A DNA stretch of 47,377 nucleotides, taken from the NCBI GenBank assembly GCA_025363575.1, contig JANYDM010000184.1, positions 1-47,377 on the forward strand, given 5' to 3'. Positions 15,974-24,013 of the stretch are shown here, piece after piece. The translations under genes and the position numbers were made by a program. Under the pieces are notes generated by a model. That model had not been told where the DNA came from and ran no database searches. It worked only from the letters and a program-made list of their open reading frames with translations. The stretch comes from Betaproteobacteria bacterium. Its GTDB lineage: Bacteria; Pseudomonadota; Gammaproteobacteria; Burkholderiales; SG8-41. Every line of letters begins with the position of its first letter. Within the stretch, counting starts at the first letter, position 1.

Positions 15974-17725
15974 ATGGAAAATCAGGCGCCCGATCGGCCC
16001 ACGATGGCAGCCATCGTCGAGATGTTCAACCAGGGCAGATACAGCGAAGCCGAAGGGCAACTGCGCGAACTGACGCAGCGCTATCCCCGGCACGGCTTCG
16101 GCTGGAAGATACTGGGCCCCGTGCTTCACATGCTGGGCCGTCCACTGGATGCGCTGGCGGCCATGCAAAAAACGGTCGAGCTGGCGCCGAATGACGCCGA
16201 AGCCCACAACAATCTGGGCAAAGCGCTATCGGACCAGGGGCGTTTCGCGGACGCCGAGCAAAGTTACCTGCGCGCCGTGGCGCTCGAACCCGAACTCGCG
16301 CTCGCGCACAACAATCTTGGCGCGGTACTCGCCGACCAGGGCCGTCCCGCGGAAGCGGAAGCGTGCTATCGCCGCGCGCTGGAGCTGCAACCCGCCTCTG
16401 CGATGGCGCACGGCAATCTTGGCAACGCGCTGCGCGCGCAGGGCCGGTTCGCCGACGCTGAAACCAGTTATCGGAGCGCGCTGACTCTCGACTCGCTATC
16501 CGCTGACGCCCACAATAATCTCGGCAACGCTCTGCGCGATCTGGGGCGCGCGGCCGAAGCGGAAACCTGCTTCCGGCGCGCCATCGAGCGCAATCCTGCG
16601 CACGCGGCCGCACACAACAATCTGGGCGGGGCGCTGCGCGATCAGAATCGGCATGCGGAAGCCGAAGCGAGTTTCCGCAAGGCGCTCGAACTCAATCCGG
16701 CATTCGCCATCGCGCACAACAATCTCGGCAACATGCTGCGCGACAAGGGGCAGTTCACCGAAGCCGAGGCCTGCTATCGCAAGGCGGTGGAGCTCGATCC
16801 GGAATCAGTCGACGCCAATGTCAGCCTGTCGGTTACGCTCAATCATCTCGTTCCGGCGTGGCACGTCCCGATGATGAACGATGCACTGCGCAATGAAGCG
16901 TACTTCGACGCATTGCGGCGGGCTGTGACGCCCGACAGCAACGTGCTGGAGATAGGCACGGGTTCCGGCCTGCTTGCGATGCTGGCGGCGCGGCTGGGCG
17001 CGCATGACGTGGTGACTTGCGAGGCCGTGCCGCTGATCGCGTCTGCCGCGCGCGATATCGTCGCGAAAAATGGCCTGCAAAAACAGGTCAGGGTGATTGC
17101 CAAGAAATCCACCGACATCGTGGTGGGCGCCGACCTCCCGCAACGCGCTAACGTGCTCGTGTCCGAAATCCTGTCCAGCGAATTGCTCGGTGAAGGCGTG
17201 CTGTCGAGCATTGAAGACGCGAAAAAACGCCTGCTCGCACCGGGCTCGAAAATAATTCCGGCCACCGGCAGCGTGATGTTCGCGCTGTTCGGCGGCGAAG
17301 ACATCAGGAAACATGCACGCGTCGACGAGGTGCTGGGGCTCGACCTGCGCGGCTTTAATGCGATCGCGGCGCCGAAAAGGATTATTTACCGCAACGACCT
17401 CGACATCGAGTTTCTGACCGCCGCGACCGAAGCTTTCACATTCGATTTCGTCAAGGGCGACTACTTCCCCGCCGAAAAGAAGACGCTGCGCGTGCCCGTC
17501 ACCGCCGCGGGTCTCTGCTATGGCGTCGCGCAGTGGATACGCCTGGGCATGGACGGGCAAGGCACGTTCGAAAACCATCCGGCGATCAAGTCGCCGGCTT
17601 CCGGCTGGCAGACCTGCCTCTACCGCTTCGCCGAGCCCGTCGAGATCAGAGCGGGCCAGACCGCGAGAATCCGCGCGGCGCATAACCGCACGGACGTATG
17701 GTTCTTCTGGGACGGGCTGGAATAG
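15974..17725 (+). CDS. TPR protein fused to a PRMT7-like SAM-dependent methyltransferase
   Basis: A 583-residue protein. The start (ATG 15974) has AGGAGA at 10 bp; a TTG at 15920 has none. Residues 10-290 hold about eight 34-residue TPR units, six of them very regular (AHNNLGxALxDQGRxAEAExxYRxALELxP). Residues 295-583 are a Rossmann methyltransferase: HVPMMNDALRNEAYFDAL, motif I VLEIGTGSGLL (324-334) and acidic Glu350 after beta-2. NVLVSEILSSELLGEGVL follows, with Glu398 and Glu407 nine residues apart. This is the double-E loop of protein arginine methyltransferases, closest to eukaryotic PRMT7 (TELxxTELIGEGAL). GWQTCLYRF near the C-terminus sits where PRMTs have the THW loop. The TPRs probably present a protein substrate. 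Arginine methylation is inferred. Confidence 0.88.
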   Translation: MENQAPDRPTMAAIVEMFNQGRYSEAEGQLRELTQRYPRHGFGWKILGPVLHMLGRPLDALAAMQKTVELAPNDAEAHNNLGKALSDQGRFADAEQSYLRAVALEPELALAHNNLGAVLADQGRPAEAEACYRRALELQPASAMAHGNLGNALRAQGRFADAETSYRSALTLDSLSADAHNNLGNALRDLGRAAEAETCFRRAIERNPAHAAAHNNLGGALRDQNRHAEAEASFRKALELNPAFAIAHNNLGNMLRDKGQFTEAEACYRKAVELDPESVDANVSLSVTLNHLVPAWHVPMMNDALRNEAYFDALRRAVTPDSNVLEIGTGSGLLAMLAARLGAHDVVTCEAVPLIASAARDIVAKNGLQKQVRVIAKKSTDIVVGADLPQRANVLVSEILSSELLGEGVLSSIEDAKKRLLAPGSKIIPATGSVMFALFGGEDIRKHARVDEVLGLDLRGFNAIAAPKRIIYRNDLDIEFLTAATEAFTFDFVKGDYFPAEKKTLRVPVTAAGLCYGVAQWIRLGMDGQGTFENHPAIKSPASGWQTCLYRFAEPVEIRAGQTARIRAAHNRTDVWFFWDGLE

Positions 17726-17746
17726 CCTGACGCCGCGGGCGCGTCT

Positions 17747-18505
17747 TCACCAGCCGATCGACACGCCGCCATCCACCACCAGCAACTGGCCAGTCAGGAA
17801 ACGCGCCGCATCCGATGCGAGAAACACCGCGACGCCGCCGATGTCCTGCGCATCGCCGAGCCGCCGCAGCGGCGTCATCGCCTCGCGGCGCTTTCTGCGC
17901 TCTTCGTCTTCCCATAGCGCACGCGCGAAATCGGTCTTGATGAGTCCGGGCGCGATACTGTTGACTCGGATGTTGTGCGGCCCCCACTCGACCGCGAGCG
18001 CGCGGCCGAGTCCCGCATCCGCGGCCTTGGTCACCCCGTAGAGCCCGTTGACGTTGCTGCCGCGCAGCGCCGCGATGCTGGATATGATCACCATCGCGCC
18101 ATCTTTTCTTTCTGCCATCTGCGGCAGCACCATATTCGAGAGCCAGAAGATGCTGCGGATATTGCTGCCCATCATCTTGTCGAAGACTTCGTCGGACACT
18201 TTGGTGATCGAGCCGAAATGCGGGTTGATCGCGGCGTTGCACACGAGGATGTCGATGCGGCCCCACTTGGCGAGCGTCTTGTCGACGAGGTTCTGCAAGT
18301 CCTCCTTCGATCCGATATTGCACGGGACGCCGATCGCCTCGCGGCCTTCCGCGGTGAGTTCCTTCGTCACCGCATCGACGGCGTCGGCCTTGCGGCTGGA
18401 AATGACGACTTTCGCGCCGGCGCGCGCCATTTCCTCGGCGATGGATTTGCCTATGCCCTTGGTCGAGCCGGTGATCAATGCAACTTTGCCTGTAAGATCG
18501 AACAT
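17747..18505 (-). CDS. SDR-family oxidoreductase (canonical)
   Basis: A 252-residue NAD(P)-dependent short-chain dehydrogenase with a full classical signature: ALITGSTKGIGKS, CNAAINPHFG, VIISSIAAL (Ser), YGVTK (Tyr, Lys) and the C-terminal LLVVDGGVSIGW. The start at 18505 (MFDLTGKVALITG) has GGAGAA upstream; a longer reading to 18571 has none. It is the last gene of the minus-strand group from 22960. It ends 21 bp from the convergent TPR-methyltransferase gene. Its substrate is unknown, but unlike the SDRs at 2208 and 36240 it should be an active dehydrogenase or reductase. Confidence 0.93.
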   Translation of the reverse strand: MFDLTGKVALITGSTKGIGKSIAEEMARAGAKVVISSRKADAVDAVTKELTAEGREAIGVPCNIGSKEDLQNLVDKTLAKWGRIDILVCNAAINPHFGSITKVSDEVFDKMMGSNIRSIFWLSNMVLPQMAERKDGAMVIISSIAALRGSNVNGLYGVTKAADAGLGRALAVEWGPHNIRVNSIAPGLIKTDFARALWEDEERRKRREAMTPLRRLGDAQDIGGVAVFLASDAARFLTGQLLVVDGGVSIGW

Positions 18506-18534
18506 ATTATTTTCTCCGTTAAAGCTTAAGAACT

Positions 18535-18645
18535 TTCGCCACAAAGGCACTGAGAACGCAGAGAATCGCAAAAGGACCGCGCGCTATTGATACGTTCTCG
18601 TTTTGGCTTTCCTCTGTGTCCGCAGTGGCAAATGGTTTTCTGCAT
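18535..18645. repeat. Interspersed-repeat-like sequence with CACAAAGGCACTGAGA / CCTCTGTGTCCGCAGTGG arms
   Basis: The stretch from TCGCCACAAAGGCACTGAG (18537) through GCTTTCCTCTGTGTCCGCAG (18606) resembles the widespread bacterial repeat family built from 'accacagaggacacagagg' and 'cgccacaaaggcactgaga' words. It fills the gap between the SDR and VOC genes. I recognise it by wording only. A genome-wide copy count is needed. Confidence 0.4.
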
Positions 18646-18648
18646 ACC

Positions 18649-19215
18649 TTACGAGCCAATCATTGCTTGGCGCCGCACGGTCGCCTGCGCTATCTTCGTC
18701 CCGATTTCGGCCGCCCACTCGTCGCGCATCCTGAATCCCGCGACCGCGCGCACCTGCTTTTCGAGCGATGCCCATATCTCCGCGTCGGGCAGCATGATGT
18801 CGTACGGCTCGCGGTACGGCTGCGGCACGTACCACGGTGTGTCTATCAGCAGCTCGACGCGGTTCTTTTCGGGATCGAGAAAGTAGACTGACAACGCGTT
18901 GCCATGCGTGATGGTTCTCGGGTTGGCGGCATGTTCGTTGTTCAACTCCACGTACATTGCCCGCAGGGTGGCGAGGCTGTCGACGCGGAACGACAATTGA
19001 TTGACCGGATTGAACGGCAGATCGTCCGGCCGCCCCGCCGCGATCACGAACTGATGATGCTCGCGCGCATCGCGCGTCAAAAACACGATCTCCCCCTCGC
19101 CACGAGGCGCGCGGTCGCTCACGACGAAACCGAGCAACCGCGTGTAGAACTCCACCATGCGCGCAACGTCGGTCGCGAAGACGCCGACGTGGCTCAGCGT
19201 GAGCGAGAATGACAT
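18649..19215 (-). CDS. VOC-family (glyoxalase/extradiol dioxygenase-like) protein
   Basis: A 188-residue protein. It starts at ATG 19215 (MSFSLTLSHVGVFATD), with GGAGGGG 9 bp upstream. VOC beta-alpha-beta-beta-beta modules are visible. The first is LSHVGVFATDVARMVEFYTRLLGF. The second has NQLSFRVDSLATLRAM and YFLDPEKNRVELLID. Candidate metal ligands are His in LSHVG, His in EHHQF and Glu in NRVELL, as in extradiol dioxygenases and glyoxalase-like lyases. A helical C-terminal extension (WASLEKQVRAVAGFRMRDEW) is beyond the usual fold. It lies 41 bp after the dienelactone-hydrolase-like gene and may be in the same operon. Confidence 0.88.
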   Translation of the reverse strand: MSFSLTLSHVGVFATDVARMVEFYTRLLGFVVSDRAPRGEGEIVFLTRDAREHHQFVIAAGRPDDLPFNPVNQLSFRVDSLATLRAMYVELNNEHAANPRTITHGNALSVYFLDPEKNRVELLIDTPWYVPQPYREPYDIMLPDAEIWASLEKQVRAVAGFRMRDEWAAEIGTKIAQATVRRQAMIGS

Positions 19216-19256
19216 GAACGACGCCCCTCCGTGCGATGCCCGCAGTATACGGGTCT

Positions 19257-20237
19257 TCAGCGCTGCAGATTGAAATGCGCGGCCACGAACCGCCTGACCT
19301 GCTCGCGGGCCAGCGATGCGTACTTGCGGTCGCCGCCGCGCACCACCCCGCGGCCAACGCAACTATGCGCATAGTCCGCGCGCTCCCGGGTGTTAAGCGC
19401 GCGGCCGTCGATCAGCACCGTCTCGAGCGTATCCAGGTCCTGAAGCATCATGCAATTCCTGGAATTCGGGATCGCGGGCATGTATTGAGGCGAAAAATCG
19501 GTATCGAAACCATGCAACGCGCCATCGTAAACGACGAGCTCGGCCTGCGCGCCCCGCTGCTTGAGGATTTCGGTTTGCCGGCGGCACACGTCGGAATTCA
19601 GAAAGTCGTCAGCGCTGCCGATGACGGTCAGTATCGGCGCGCCGGTCGTCTTCGCGTACTGCGCGCAGCCGCCGTAGAACGGAATGTGCAAGGCAAACCG
19701 GGCACCATTCTCGCCGAGCACGCTGGCGCGATAACGCTCGAAGCCGGCGTACATCGCGGCGATGGCGCCGCGCGAAAAACCGATGACGCCGATGCGCTTT
19801 GCATCGATGCGCGGGTCCTGTTGCAGCGTTGCGAGCGCGCGCAGCGCATCCGCCACGCCTGCCGGAAACGTGAGCTGGTCGGCGTTGCTTTCCGCGATGC
19901 TGCGCGGGGTAAAGCTGTCGACCGTGAAGGTAGCGACGCCCATTGCATTAAACAATTCGGCCCAGCCGCGGATGGTGCCGCCGATGCCGCGGCTCGAATG
20001 CATGATCACCATTGCGGGAAATGGGCCGGCGCCGGCGGAGGGCAGCTGTAAATCGCCATGAATACGGTCGCTGTATTCCGCCTGGCCGGCGAATATCTGG
20101 TCCATGCGGCTGCCGCGCGCTGCAGTGTCGAAGCTGACCCGTTCGGCAACCGCCGCGCCCGCACCGAATGCGATCGCGGCCGCGAATACAGTGGCGAACC
20201 GCACCGGCAGAAAATTGAGGCCCCGTTCACGCCGCAT
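19257..20237 (-). CDS. Secreted dienelactone-hydrolase-like alpha/beta hydrolase
   Basis: A 326-residue protein. A signal-like N-terminus (FATVFAAAIAFGAGAAVAERVSFD) precedes an alpha/beta hydrolase domain. The nucleophile elbow is GFSRG, with the oxyanion region VIMHSSRGIGG. Later triad candidates are Asp in VIGSADDFLN and His in ALHGFDTDF. Typical dienelactone hydrolases use Cys; here the elbow residue is Ser. The ATG at 20237 lies inside the end of the sirtuin gene, so translation may be coupled. Extra Cys residues (GGCAQY, DVCRRQ, NCMML) suggest disulphides in the periplasm. Confidence 0.88.
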   Translation of the reverse strand: MRRERGLNFLPVRFATVFAAAIAFGAGAAVAERVSFDTAARGSRMDQIFAGQAEYSDRIHGDLQLPSAGAGPFPAMVIMHSSRGIGGTIRGWAELFNAMGVATFTVDSFTPRSIAESNADQLTFPAGVADALRALATLQQDPRIDAKRIGVIGFSRGAIAAMYAGFERYRASVLGENGARFALHIPFYGGCAQYAKTTGAPILTVIGSADDFLNSDVCRRQTEILKQRGAQAELVVYDGALHGFDTDFSPQYMPAIPNSRNCMMLQDLDTLETVLIDGRALNTRERADYAHSCVGRGVVRGGDRKYASLAREQVRRFVAAHFNLQR

Positions 20238-20997
20238 CAAACCGCCCGCATATCCTCGGCAAATCTTCGCCGATTAAGCCGGAGAGCTTCGCGTCCGCGA
20301 TATCGTCGAACTGCGTGGGCTCGGCGTTCATGATGACGATGCGCGCGCCGGCGCGTTGCGCGACGGGTACGGCATTGGCGATAGGAAAAACCTGCAGGCT
20401 GCTGCCGATCGCGAGCAGCAGGTCGGTTTCCTGCGCCGCGCGCATCGCGCCGTCGATTACCTCCGGTATCAGCGATTGGCCAAATGAGATCGTGTCGCTC
20501 TTGAGGATGCCGCCGCAGGTTGCGCAGGGCGGGTCTTCCTCGCCGGCACGCACGCGATCGAGTACGTCCTGCATCGGCCCTTTCCATCCACACGAGAGGC
20601 AGATCGCCTTGTGCAAATTGCCATGCACTTCGAACACCTTGTCGCGCGAGTTGCCGGCTTTGAGATGCAAGCCATCGATGTTTTGCGTGACGAGCGCGCG
20701 CAGGTTGCCGCGCCGTTCAAGCTGCACCAGCGCGAGGTGTCCCGCGTTCGGCTTGGCGGTCCACGCAGGATGGCTGAGCCGCGATTGCCACGACAGTTTG
20801 CGGATTTCCGGATCGGCCGTGTAATAGCGGATGTCGGAGAGCTTCTCCGCTTTCGGGTCACGCGTCCACACGCCGTTGGGCCCGCGAAAATCGGGAATGC
20901 CGGAATCCGTCGAGATGCCGGCGCCGGCCAGCACGACGACGCGTTTGGCCGACTCAATCCAGCCGCGGACTTCCCTGATGACTTCGACCGCAGTCAC
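20227..20997 (-). CDS. Sir2-family NAD-dependent protein deacylase
   Basis: A 256-residue sirtuin. NAD-binding motifs are GAGIST (25-30) with GIPDFRG, and TQNID (104-108). The catalytic His is His125 in VHGNL. A structural zinc site is formed by Cys133/Cys136 and Cys158/Cys161. All catalytic positions are intact. I do not see the Tyr/Arg pair of class III desuccinylases clearly, so acetyl or other acyl removal is left open. Its ATG overlaps the stop of Bug copy 3 (ATGA), and the hydrolase gene follows with a 11-bp overlap. A sirtuin inside a transport/catabolism operon could control an acyl-CoA synthetase or sense acyl stress (inference). Confidence 0.95.
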   Translation of the reverse strand: MTAVEVIREVRGWIESAKRVVVLAGAGISTDSGIPDFRGPNGVWTRDPKAEKLSDIRYYTADPEIRKLSWQSRLSHPAWTAKPNAGHLALVQLERRGNLRALVTQNIDGLHLKAGNSRDKVFEVHGNLHKAICLSCGWKGPMQDVLDRVRAGEEDPPCATCGGILKSDTISFGQSLIPEVIDGAMRAAQETDLLLAIGSSLQVFPIANAVPVAQRAGARIVIMNAEPTQFDDIADAKLSGLIGEDLPRICGRFDAA

Positions 20998-21962
20998 GGC
21001 TCGAGCTTGATGCCGTATTTTTTGATAATCACGCCCCAGCGTTCGATCTCGGCTTTGACGAACACGCCGAATTCCTCGGGACTCGAAACGAAAACGTCGG
21101 CGCCGATCGCGGCGAGCGGGTCGCGCAAATCCGGCGCAGCGAGGCTTTGCCTGATCGCCTCATTCAGGCGCGTGACGATTTCTTTCGGCGTTGCGGCAGG
21201 CGCGAACATGCCGTACCACTGGCGCGCATTAAAGCGCGGATAGCCAAGCTCTTTCAGCGCAGGCACGTCGGGGAACATCGGCGTGCGATCAAAGCCGGCG
21301 ACCGCGAGCGCGCGCAACCGACCGCTCTTTACATGCGGAGCCAGCACCGGCAGATCGGCGAACATGGCCTGAGCCTGTCCACCTATCACGTCGACGATCG
21401 CGGGCCCCGCGCCTTTATACGGCACGTGCGTGACCTTGATGCCGGCCTGGTCGCGGAATAATTCAAGCGCGATATGCGTGTTGCTGCCGGCGCCGCTGGA
21501 AGCGAACACGATTTCTCCCGGATGCGCCTTGCCCAAGGCAACGAACTCTTTAACGTTTTTGGCGGGAAGGCTCGGCGTAACTATCAGCAGTACCGGCCCC
21601 GACACCACCGGCGTGACCGGCGCGAAGTCTTTGACCGGATCGTAGGGCATCTTGTCGTAGACGGCCGGATTGATGGCCATAGTGCTCGACGTCGGCATCA
21701 GGAGCGTGTAACCGTCGGGCTTCGATTTCGCGACAAGCTCCGCGCCTATCATGCCGTTGGCGCCGCCGCGATTGTCGACGATCACTGATACGTCGAGCAC
21801 CTCGGTCAGCTTTTTCGCGAGATGCCGCGCCGTAATATCGGTCGGCCCGCCCGCCGCGAACGGCACGACTATACGGATCGGCGCTTTCGGCACCCACTGC
21901 GCATGCGCGCAAATTGGCGCAAGACCCGTGAAAAGCATCGCGATTGAAACAAGACGCTGCAT
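20994..21962 (-). CDS. Bug/TctC-family substrate-binding protein (copy 3)
   Basis: A 322-residue protein. ATG 21962 (MQRLVSIAMLFTGLAPICAHAQ) gives a clean signal peptide with GGAGAAG upstream; the reading from 22067 lacks both. Family segments are KAPIRIVVPFAAGGPTDIT, VIVDNRGGANG, SKPDGYTLLM, THVPYKGAGPA and LKELGYPRFNARQWYG. The last replaces the usual AESGVPGY, so the hinge/lid region is atypical. Stop and sirtuin start overlap (ATGA). It follows Bug copy 4 by 29 bp. Confidence 0.93.
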   Translation of the reverse strand: MQRLVSIAMLFTGLAPICAHAQWVPKAPIRIVVPFAAGGPTDITARHLAKKLTEVLDVSVIVDNRGGANGMIGAELVAKSKPDGYTLLMPTSSTMAINPAVYDKMPYDPVKDFAPVTPVVSGPVLLIVTPSLPAKNVKEFVALGKAHPGEIVFASSGAGSNTHIALELFRDQAGIKVTHVPYKGAGPAIVDVIGGQAQAMFADLPVLAPHVKSGRLRALAVAGFDRTPMFPDVPALKELGYPRFNARQWYGMFAPAATPKEIVTRLNEAIRQSLAAPDLRDPLAAIGADVFVSSPEEFGVFVKAEIERWGVIIKKYGIKLEP

Positions 21963-21991
21963 CAGCTTCTCCAGTGAAATATTACACGCCG

Positions 21992-22960
21992 CTAATCCGC
22001 GCGCATGCCGCGTGCCTTGATCACCTTGCCCCATTTGGCGAGCTCGCTTTTCAGGAAGGCCGCGCATTCATCGGGCGTGCTGGCGATGATATCGAAGCCG
22101 CGCTGTTCGTATGCGCGCGCAAAATCGGGGGTGTGCATGACCTGCGTGAATTTTTCGTTAAGGAGCGCGACAACCGCGCGCGGCGTGGCCCTGGGTGCGA
22201 CGATAACGTGCCACGTGGTGAATTCGTAGCCGGGCAGAGTGTCGGCGATCGGCGGCACAGCGGGCAGCGCAACAGAACGCTGCAGGCTGGTCACGCCGAG
22301 AGCGCGCAGCCTTTTGCCCTCGATGAAGGGCATGGTTTCCGAAATGCTCGAGAACGTGACGCCGAGCTCGCCGCTGGTCACCGCCACTACTGCAGGAGCC
22401 CCGCCCTTGAACTGCACGACAACAATGTTGGTCCTGGCCAGCAGGTTGAACAATTCGCCGGCCACATGCGGGTTGGTGCCGACACCTGCACCGCCGTAGT
22501 TAAGCTTGCCCGGCCGCGCTTTCGCGAGCTGTATGAGATCGCGCACCGAATGCGCGGGCACCGATGGGTGCACGGTGAGCACGGACGCAGCCGACGACAG
22601 CAGCGAGACCGGCGCGAAATCGTTCACCACGTCGTAGGGGACGCGGCTGTAAAGAAAGCCGTTGGTCACGAAGGGGAGCGTGTTGATCGCCAGCGTATAA
22701 CCATCCGGCGCTGCACGTGCGACCTGCTCCATCCCGATATTCCCCGATGCGCCACTGCGATTGTCGATGATGACCTGCTGCCCCAGCAGTTGGGCAAGCC
22801 TGGCGCCAACGATACGGCCGACGATGTCGACACTGCCACCGGGTGGAAAAGGCGCGATCAACCGGATCGGCTTGTTCGGATAATTGTCGGCCTGCGCGAA
22901 CGCGATCGCGGGCATTACGCCCGCCATCGGCAGCACAACGATCAGCAGAATTTTGCGCAT
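21992..22960 (-). CDS. Bug/TctC-family substrate-binding protein (copy 4)
   Basis: A 322-residue protein with start ATG 22960 (MRKILLIVVLPMAGVMPAIAFAQ) and GGAGAGAGGA upstream. Any longer reading runs back through a 34-bp repeat and is not credible. Family segments are YPNKPIRLIAPFPPGGSVDIV, VIIDNRSGASG, AAPDGYTLAI and the TFSSISETMPFIEG region. VVQFKGGAPA replaces the usual VPYKG. It is the first gene of the minus-strand group Bug-Bug-sirtuin-hydrolase-VOC-SDR. Confidence 0.93.
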   Translation of the reverse strand: MRKILLIVVLPMAGVMPAIAFAQADNYPNKPIRLIAPFPPGGSVDIVGRIVGARLAQLLGQQVIIDNRSGASGNIGMEQVARAAPDGYTLAINTLPFVTNGFLYSRVPYDVVNDFAPVSLLSSAASVLTVHPSVPAHSVRDLIQLAKARPGKLNYGGAGVGTNPHVAGELFNLLARTNIVVVQFKGGAPAVVAVTSGELGVTFSSISETMPFIEGKRLRALGVTSLQRSVALPAVPPIADTLPGYEFTTWHVIVAPRATPRAVVALLNEKFTQVMHTPDFARAYEQRGFDIIASTPDECAAFLKSELAKWGKVIKARGMRAD

Positions 22961-23021
22961 GGCGTCCTCTCTCCGGTGCGCGCAAGCTTCCCTGTTCGCC
23001 GCCGCCCAGTCAAGCGCGGCC

Positions 23022-23157
23022 GCCGCGCTCTCGCGACGCAGCATCGCGTCGACCGCCGCTCTTTCGCGCAACGCGGCATCGCGCGCCCGCCGCTCTTTCG
23101 CGCAACGTGGCATCGCGCGCCCACCGCTCTTTCGCGCAACGTGGCATCGCGCGCCTA
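23022..23157. repeat. 34-bp tandem repeat, about four units
   Basis: Three near-identical 34-bp units start at 23056, 23090 and 23124. Each reads CCGCTCTTTCGCGCAACG, then Y, then GGCATCGCGCGCC plus two variable bases. A degenerate fourth unit (CGCGCTCTCGCGACGCAGCATCGCG) occupies 23022-23055. The unit length is not a multiple of three, so it is unlikely to be coding. It lies in the 313-bp gap between the divergent Bug copy 4 and double-ABM genes, where both promoters should be. Confidence 0.9.
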
Positions 23158-23273
23158 CTACCAGGCTTGCAATTGCCGCGTGACTTGTTACGATGACCTT
23201 CCCCGTGCGGCCGCGCGGACGCGGGACGCGATTGAAACACGCGGCGAGAAGAAAACGAAAACAGGAGGAGTCC

Positions 23274-23957
23274 ATGCAAAAATCCATCGCATGCCTGCTA
23301 GTGCTCGCGCTTTTCGCGTGCGCCGCCGGCGTCGCAACCGCGCAAGACACGGCGTACATCGTCAGCTATTTCGAAACCACGCCGGCCGGCCAGAAAGACG
23401 CCGCCGCTCTCACGCGCGCGTTCGGCGCAGCGAGCCGCAAGGACGAAGGCAACCTGCGCTTCGACGTCCTGCAGCGCACCGGACCGACGAACCATTTCGC
23501 CATTGTCGAAGTTTGGCAGGACGCCAAGGCGCAAGCAGCCCACGCCGCGACCGCGCATACGAAGCAGTTCCGCGAAAAATTGCAGCCGCTCTTGCGCAGT
23601 CCATACGATGAGCGTCCGCATACCGGCCTGGCCGTCGGCGCGGTGCAAAACGCCGGCGTTAACCGCGACACGATCTACGCCGTCACGCATGTCGATTTCA
23701 TCCCGCCGGGCAAGGATACCGGCCTCGAGATGATCAAGGTGCTGAGCGAAGCAAGCCGCAAGGACGACGGCAATCTGCGCTTCGAAGGATTGCAGCAAAA
23801 TAGCCGGCCGAACCACCTGACGCTCTTTGAAGCATGGAAGGACATGCAGGCCGCCGACAACCATGGCATCGCGTCGCACACCTTGCTGTTCCGCGAAAAA
23901 TTGTCGCCGATCAGCGGCGCTTTGTTCGACGAGCGCTTTTACAGGAGCATTAACTAG
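23274..23957 (+). CDS. Secreted protein with two ABM-like (antibiotic biosynthesis monooxygenase) domains
   Basis: A 227-residue protein. ATG 23274 has AGGAGGAG 5 bp upstream and gives signal peptide MQKSIACLLVLALFACAAGVATA. Two ferredoxin-like ABM repeats follow: TAYIVSYFETTPAGQKDAAAL...NLRFDVLQR...NHFAIVEVWQD...HTKQFREKL and TIYAVTHVDFIPPGKDTGLEM...NLRFEGLQQ...NHLTLFEAWKD...HTLLFREKL. ABM domains act as cofactor-free monooxygenases or as small-molecule binding dimers. Two fused copies would make an internal pseudo-dimer. Export to the periplasm is uncommon for the family. It is convergent with Bug copy 5. Confidence 0.88.
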   Translation: MQKSIACLLVLALFACAAGVATAQDTAYIVSYFETTPAGQKDAAALTRAFGAASRKDEGNLRFDVLQRTGPTNHFAIVEVWQDAKAQAAHAATAHTKQFREKLQPLLRSPYDERPHTGLAVGAVQNAGVNRDTIYAVTHVDFIPPGKDTGLEMIKVLSEASRKDDGNLRFEGLQQNSRPNHLTLFEAWKDMQAADNHGIASHTLLFREKLSPISGALFDERFYRSIN

Positions 23958-23963
23958 TTTCTT

Positions 23964-24003
23964 GTCATTCCCGCGCAACGGGTTCCCGCCTGCGCTGGAG
24001 TGA
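23964..24003. repeat. GTCATTCCCGCG-type interspersed repeat remnant
   Basis: GTCATTCCCGCGCAACGGG followed by TTCCCGCCTGCGCTGG resembles the common GTCATTCCCGCG...CGGGAA repeat of proteobacteria. It occupies the gap between two convergent genes and is immediately followed by a T-run (24010-24015). It could add to termination of the plus-strand gene. Confidence 0.4.
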
Positions 24004-24013
24004 AGGCTCTTTT

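Noticed and set aside
23022..23157. CRISPR array at the 34-bp repeats
   Set aside because: Units are directly adjacent with no spacers, so it is a tandem repeat.
22961..23359. N-terminal extension of Bug copy 4 up to 23359
   Set aside because: It runs through 34-bp repeats that shift frame each unit. ATG 22960 has a good ribosome binding site and a standard signal peptide.
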